Shown piece after piece: positions 60,439 to 64,000 of a stretch of 64,000 nt of DNA. The translations under genes and the position numbers were made by a program. The stretch spans positions 1,116,001 through 1,180,000 of the forward strand of contig NW_026960614.1 of assembly GCF_021018805.1 (NCBI RefSeq), read 5' to 3'. Within the stretch, counting starts at the first letter, position 1; every line of letters starts with the position of its first letter. The DNA comes from Prinia subflava. Taxonomy: Eukaryota > Chordata > Aves > Passeriformes > Cisticolidae. The notes beneath the pieces were generated by a model. It made no database searches, was not told the DNA's origin, and worked only from the letters and a program-made list of their open reading frames with translations.

Positions 60439-62115
60439 TCAGTCCTCTTTTATATGAGCAACCACTTTTTCCCCTTTCTGACCACCTTTTCTATGTTCAT
60501 CACCCTTTCTTAGTTCTGGACACTGGTTTTTCCAGTGACCAAATTTTTTGCAAAATGCACATTGACCTTTTCCCAGTCGGGGTGCTCCCTGTTTTGGTGG
60601 ACCTTGTCCACGTTTTCTTTTTTCTCCCTCTTTTACTACTGCTACTAATTTCTTCATCCCTTGTTTATATCCTTCTTCCCGGTTACTAAAAACTCTCCAG
60701 GCCTCATCCAGTAAAGCTTCTAAATTCCGACTGTTTGGACCCCGGATCTTCTGGAGTTTCCGCCTGATGTCTCCTGTAGATTGTCCTAAAAACAAATTTA
60801 TTAATTGCTGCGTCCCTTCATCAGATCCAGGATCCAGGGTGGTGTGTTGGCGCATTGGGTCTCGCAGGTGATCTAGAAATTCAGAGGGTGTTTGAGAAGG
60901 GCCCTGTTTGATAGCATATAAGGCTGACCAGTTTATGGTTTTGGGGATTGCTCTTTCCAGCCCTTTTACTATCAATTCCTGGTATCTCTTTAACCGTCCC
61001 AACCCCTCATCTCCATTAGGATCCCATTTTGGGTCTTGGAGGGGAATTATATCCTTAACATCCTCCTGTGTTGTTCTACAATCATCCTCGGCCAGATCCT
61101 TAGCTACTTTCAAAACTAATTGCTTCTCAGTTTCTGTTAGGGCATTAAGCAGCAGTTGGAGGTCTGCCCAATCAGGTAAATGCTGCTTAATCATAAACTT
61201 CATTTTCTTAGCAACCCCTATTGGATCACTTCGATAGCCCTTAGCACTCTTTTCCCAAATTTCTAAATCAATCGAGGAAAAGGGAACCTTAATCAGTTTT
61301 GTTTCTCCATCAGAGGTCATTGCTTGCCTTAGAGGTGCTTGTATGACCTCTCTGGTTTGTTTTCGGGTCCTTAATGCTATGGGTCCTTGTGGGGGAAGTT
61401 TGGGAGCTGGTGGGGGAGGTTCAGGTTCATCCCACTCACTGTCACTGCTAGGCAGTGGTGGATAAAATTTGGATGGTTCCCTGGGTTCAGGAGTGGATGG
61501 AGAAACCCCTACCTCAGCTGCTGTCCTTCCAAAGGAAGATGAAGCTAGAGATGAAGCGGGGGAGGTTGGAGTTAATGATGGTTCTGAATCTGCATCCCCC
61601 ACCACCCTCCTCCTTTCCTGCCTTTTAGGGGGTGGTTTAAGTATGTCTTCTGTCTCTTCTTCCAAAGCCTCTGCTTGGTATACCTTGTCAGGATGTGTAC
61701 ACCTCCGATTTATTGAGCAGGTGCTACAACACCATTTGGGCTTTCCCTTAGTAACTTTATGGTCCTTTTCAAGGGCCAACACTAAAGGATCAGATGGTGG
61801 CCTCATTCCACAATCCCTTTGCCACTCAGGGTGATCCCTAAGAGTAAAAAATATATCAGCATAAGCCACTTCCTGCCATTTTTGTTCACGGCGTAGGAAG
61901 AGCATTAGCTGCAATAGAGTCTCATAGTGCAGTGTACCATTTGCTGGCCACTTCACCCCCTCTTCCAGCCTATACAGTGGCCACCACTGTGTACAAAACT
62001 TAACAAGCTCCCTTTTGGTTTCTGTACCCCCATAGCCCACCAATTCTTTCCAGTGTGTTAAAATACATCCCAGAGGACTGCCTTTAGGAATCTCTTGACT
62101 TTCACTTGCTCCCAT
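60439..62115 (-). CDS. gag: Provirus C gag, intact 558-codon ORF
   Basis: This is a full gag reading frame. I chose the start at 62115 because it gives MGASES, a myristoylation-type N-terminus; the frame extends 10 codons further up. Matrix (HWKELVGYGG, KFCTQWWPLYRLEE), a CCSTCSINRRCTHPDK Cys motif, a Pro-rich spacer with FYPPLPSSDSE and capsid follow. The capsid has the QTPSEFLDHLRD homology region. The nucleocapsid finger is CAFCKKFGHWKNQC, and the frame ends KED-UGA. It would build the particle shell. It is close to the broken gag of B, but here nothing is broken, while the expected pro-pol-env that should follow has been deleted. Confidence 0.9.
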   Translation of the reverse strand: MGASESQEIPKGSPLGCILTHWKELVGYGGTETKRELVKFCTQWWPLYRLEEGVKWPANGTLHYETLLQLMLFLRREQKWQEVAYADIFFTLRDHPEWQRDCGMRPPSDPLVLALEKDHKVTKGKPKWCCSTCSINRRCTHPDKVYQAEALEEETEDILKPPPKRQERRRVVGDADSEPSLTPTSPASSLASSSFGRTAAEVGVSPSTPEPREPSKFYPPLPSSDSEWDEPEPPPPAPKLPPQGPIALRTRKQTREVIQAPLRQAMTSDGETKLIKVPFSSIDLEIWEKSAKGYRSDPIGVAKKMKFMIKQHLPDWADLQLLLNALTETEKQLVLKVAKDLAEDDCRTTQEDVKDIIPLQDPKWDPNGDEGLGRLKRYQELIVKGLERAIPKTINWSALYAIKQGPSQTPSEFLDHLRDPMRQHTTLDPGSDEGTQQLINLFLGQSTGDIRRKLQKIRGPNSRNLEALLDEAWRVFSNREEGYKQGMKKLVAVVKEGEKRKRGQGPPKQGAPRLGKGQCAFCKKFGHWKNQCPELRKGDEHRKGGQKGEKVVAHIKED

Positions 62116-63848
62116 CCTTAATATCCCTCCGGTATAAAGATACACTGGGCACTCTTCACCTTAAAGATTTCCACTGGCTTCCCTATATCTCCTGCTCCTG
62201 GGCATATACTTTTACTGAAGAATGAAGCAGGGTTTACACGCACACACACACACCACAGGAAGGGAAAAGCTCCTTTTTATTTTAATCTAAAAGGAAACAA
62301 CACAACACAGTCAAACAAATTGACAACACACAGACTTGTCCCCTCTTCCTTGCTTAAACTGCTGATTACAAATCGCTATCGAACCAAGTCCTCTGTTATG
62401 CCTTGCACTGGCAATTTTGCAGCTAAAAATGCGCTCAAAAACTGCAAGCAGTTTTACACATACTGCAGCAGGGGTACAGGTAAAACCCAATGCAAATCCT
62501 GTCGAGCCATAATTAGAGTATAGATGAGGCTCTTGCAAAATACCAACCAATATCTGGCTTCGGCCAGATGTTAACAATCCCAGACATACACACTCAACCA
62601 AAAATTTTGACAAAGTCTCGCCGTAAGCCAAAGGGCTCAAGCAGAGACAGCATAAATCCCTTTGCAAGAGGGAAGCGGGGGGGCGACCCCAGCCCCACAC
62701 AGTCCCACACCCCCCTGCGGCCAGGAATCACCAGTTCCTGGTTAAAATACCACGCCAAACACACCGGCAATCTCAAAGCCTCACAAACAATCAAGTATGT
62801 TCCTTCGCAGTCAAGACAAGTCCCCACAATCAAAACCTTTTGGGGTCGAGCGGGATTTGTAATACACAGTGCGAGACTACAAAACCTGGATCCTTCCGCC
62901 AGTTACCAAGGTGACACCGGGCGTAATTTCAAACCTTTCACACCACTCGTTCCTTCACACAAAATAAACAGCTTATTCACTCACAACTGTCTTCTCCACT
63001 TAACAACACACTGGCTAAAATATCATTGCTAGCCACACAAACAAAACTCACACACAGTACTTTCCCGAGGCACACATTCCAGGAACTCTATAAGCACTAT
63101 TTTCGTAAACCCCAAAGCAGATATCCCTCCGCTGATCAGGCGGGGGTTTTAAAATTCTTTTACAACTTTAAACATACACCACTCCTCCAAAACACGTACA
63201 GCACACTACCAGCACACCCCAAAAACACACAAATCAAAATACAAATCCTCACAAACCACATGTACGGCACACCAGTAATTTCCACAGTGTAAGCACGCAA
63301 ACTTACAAAACCAAGATCTGTTTACACTACACGCACATCCGGCATGCACAGGCTGCAATTGCGATCTCCTGCAACCCACAGCGGGACCCCTCTCGTCCCA
63401 AAACTCGCGGCTGACACCCACACTGCAGCTCACCAAGCCGCTTCTCAGCCACAAACCAAGCCAAACTGGAGCCACTCCTGCTCCCAGAACACAGCAAAAC
63501 TGTCTGTCCTGTTACTGCTGCCCCACCCCGGGACACAGGGTACAAACTCCTGGTGCTGCTGCCAGCACCACCTGAAACACAAACCACAAATACCAGACTT
63601 CGCAGAGCTTACAAAACCCAGTCAGGCCTCTGCTTTGCAAAAAACGTCTCTTACGACTTACAAGCTGCCTCTGTTCAAAGGTGCCCGTTTCCAGTATTTA
63701 TTAAACATACCTTTTTGTCCATAGTTTTGGCAGGTCCTGGTCTTTCCCCGGGGTGTCAGCAGGGCCGCGGGAGCCCTCTTCCCAGAAAATCCTGGGTGGG
63801 CGCCCAGAGGGGTCCCAGACCCCGATGGCCCCTCGGCCAGAGAGAGCA
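62116..63848 (-). other. Provirus C long 5' leader
   Basis: A leader of about 1.7 kb, homologous in part to that of B. Near the 5' end the minus strand reads CTATGGACAAAAAGGTATGT (about 63721-63702), an ATG five codons before a strong splice-donor-like AAG/GTATGT. B has the same site with CTG in place of ATG. A CACACA run (62236-62252) and long low-complexity A/C-rich stretches occur on the plus strand. No intact ORF recognised. Confidence 0.6.
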
Positions 63849-63868
63849 GACTCCTGGCTGGCTCGCCA
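63849..63868 (-). other. Provirus C primer binding site, tRNA-Arg
   Basis: TGGCGAGCCAGCCAGGAGTC on the minus strand is the exact complement of the 3' end of a tRNA-Arg (ACG type) as I recall it, including CCA. A two-base spacer separates it from the LTR. Confidence 0.8.
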
Positions 63869-63870
63869 AA

Positions 63871-64000
63871 TGATTTATTAAAATATGAATATCAATCTAA
63901 TATCAATATCCAATTGTGACGGACAACAAACTCTCTAACAGTTAAAGTTAGAAAGTGTATGTTTATTGTGACGCTGGGCAGCACGTGGGATAGCTCCCTA
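63871..64000 (-). mobile_element. 5' LTR of provirus C, cut by window end
   Basis: The plus strand opens TGATTTATTAAAATATG; on the minus strand AATAAA lies at 63878-63873, close to the LTR end. Only 130 bp are inside the window. Confidence 0.8.

Overview
This window looks like avian, probably passerine, genomic DNA made almost entirely of transposable elements. Three things support that: a CR1 LINE, retrovirus-derived proviruses and solo LTRs covering most of the sequence, and a decayed copy of a single-exon forkhead gene whose termini resemble FOXD1. FOXD1 is, to my knowledge, Z-linked in birds, so the density of endogenous retroviruses (ERVs) plus a broken FOXD1-like copy suggests a female-specific W chromosome. 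That placement is inference. I see no intact host gene, tRNA, rRNA or CRISPR array.

Layout. 1-1167: 3' end (env transmembrane part and 3' LTR) of a plus-strand, alpharetrovirus-like ERV (E1), which has landed in the env of a minus-strand class I ERV (E2, 1168-9418; env, pol, pro, gag, tRNA-Trp-like PBS, 5' LTR). A plus-strand solo LTR (5839-6280) interrupts E2's reverse transcriptase. 9419-11849: AT-rich sequence that I cannot assign. 11850-41020: one minus-strand CR1 split into pieces by nested insertions. These are two solo LTRs, provirus A (16307-26968; betaretrovirus-like gag, dUTPase-protease and pol with an alpharetrovirus-like env, TSD GTTGCC) and provirus B (27496-40650; class I with tRNA-Arg-like PBS, TSD GTGG). 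A and B are themselves broken up by further solo LTRs on both strands.

41020-44506 is a pile of solo LTRs. 44507-47343 is a compact provirus-like element (J) with two LTRs that read as identical, a 6-bp TSD (AGCACT) and a 2-kb interior with no gag, pro or pol that I can find; half of it is extremely GC-rich. 47830-48933 is the FOXD1-like pseudogene. 49265-59860 is a reverse-oriented LTR split by provirus D (49338-57850, minus strand) and by a 1.3-kb plus-strand LTR. D is class I with a TSD of CCCC, two LTRs with one difference, gag-pro-pol in one reading frame apart from one stop, and env with one stop. 59863-60436 is a truncated solo LTR joined directly to the end of an intact gag ORF. That gag belongs to provirus C (60439-64000+, minus strand), whose pro, pol and env are missing here and whose 5' LTR runs off the window.

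The elements work as nested parasites rather than as a cellular pathway. The order of insertion can be read from interrupted target sites: CR1 first, then A and B, then the solo LTRs in them; D and J are the youngest. Coding breaks are described but no reading frame has been restored.
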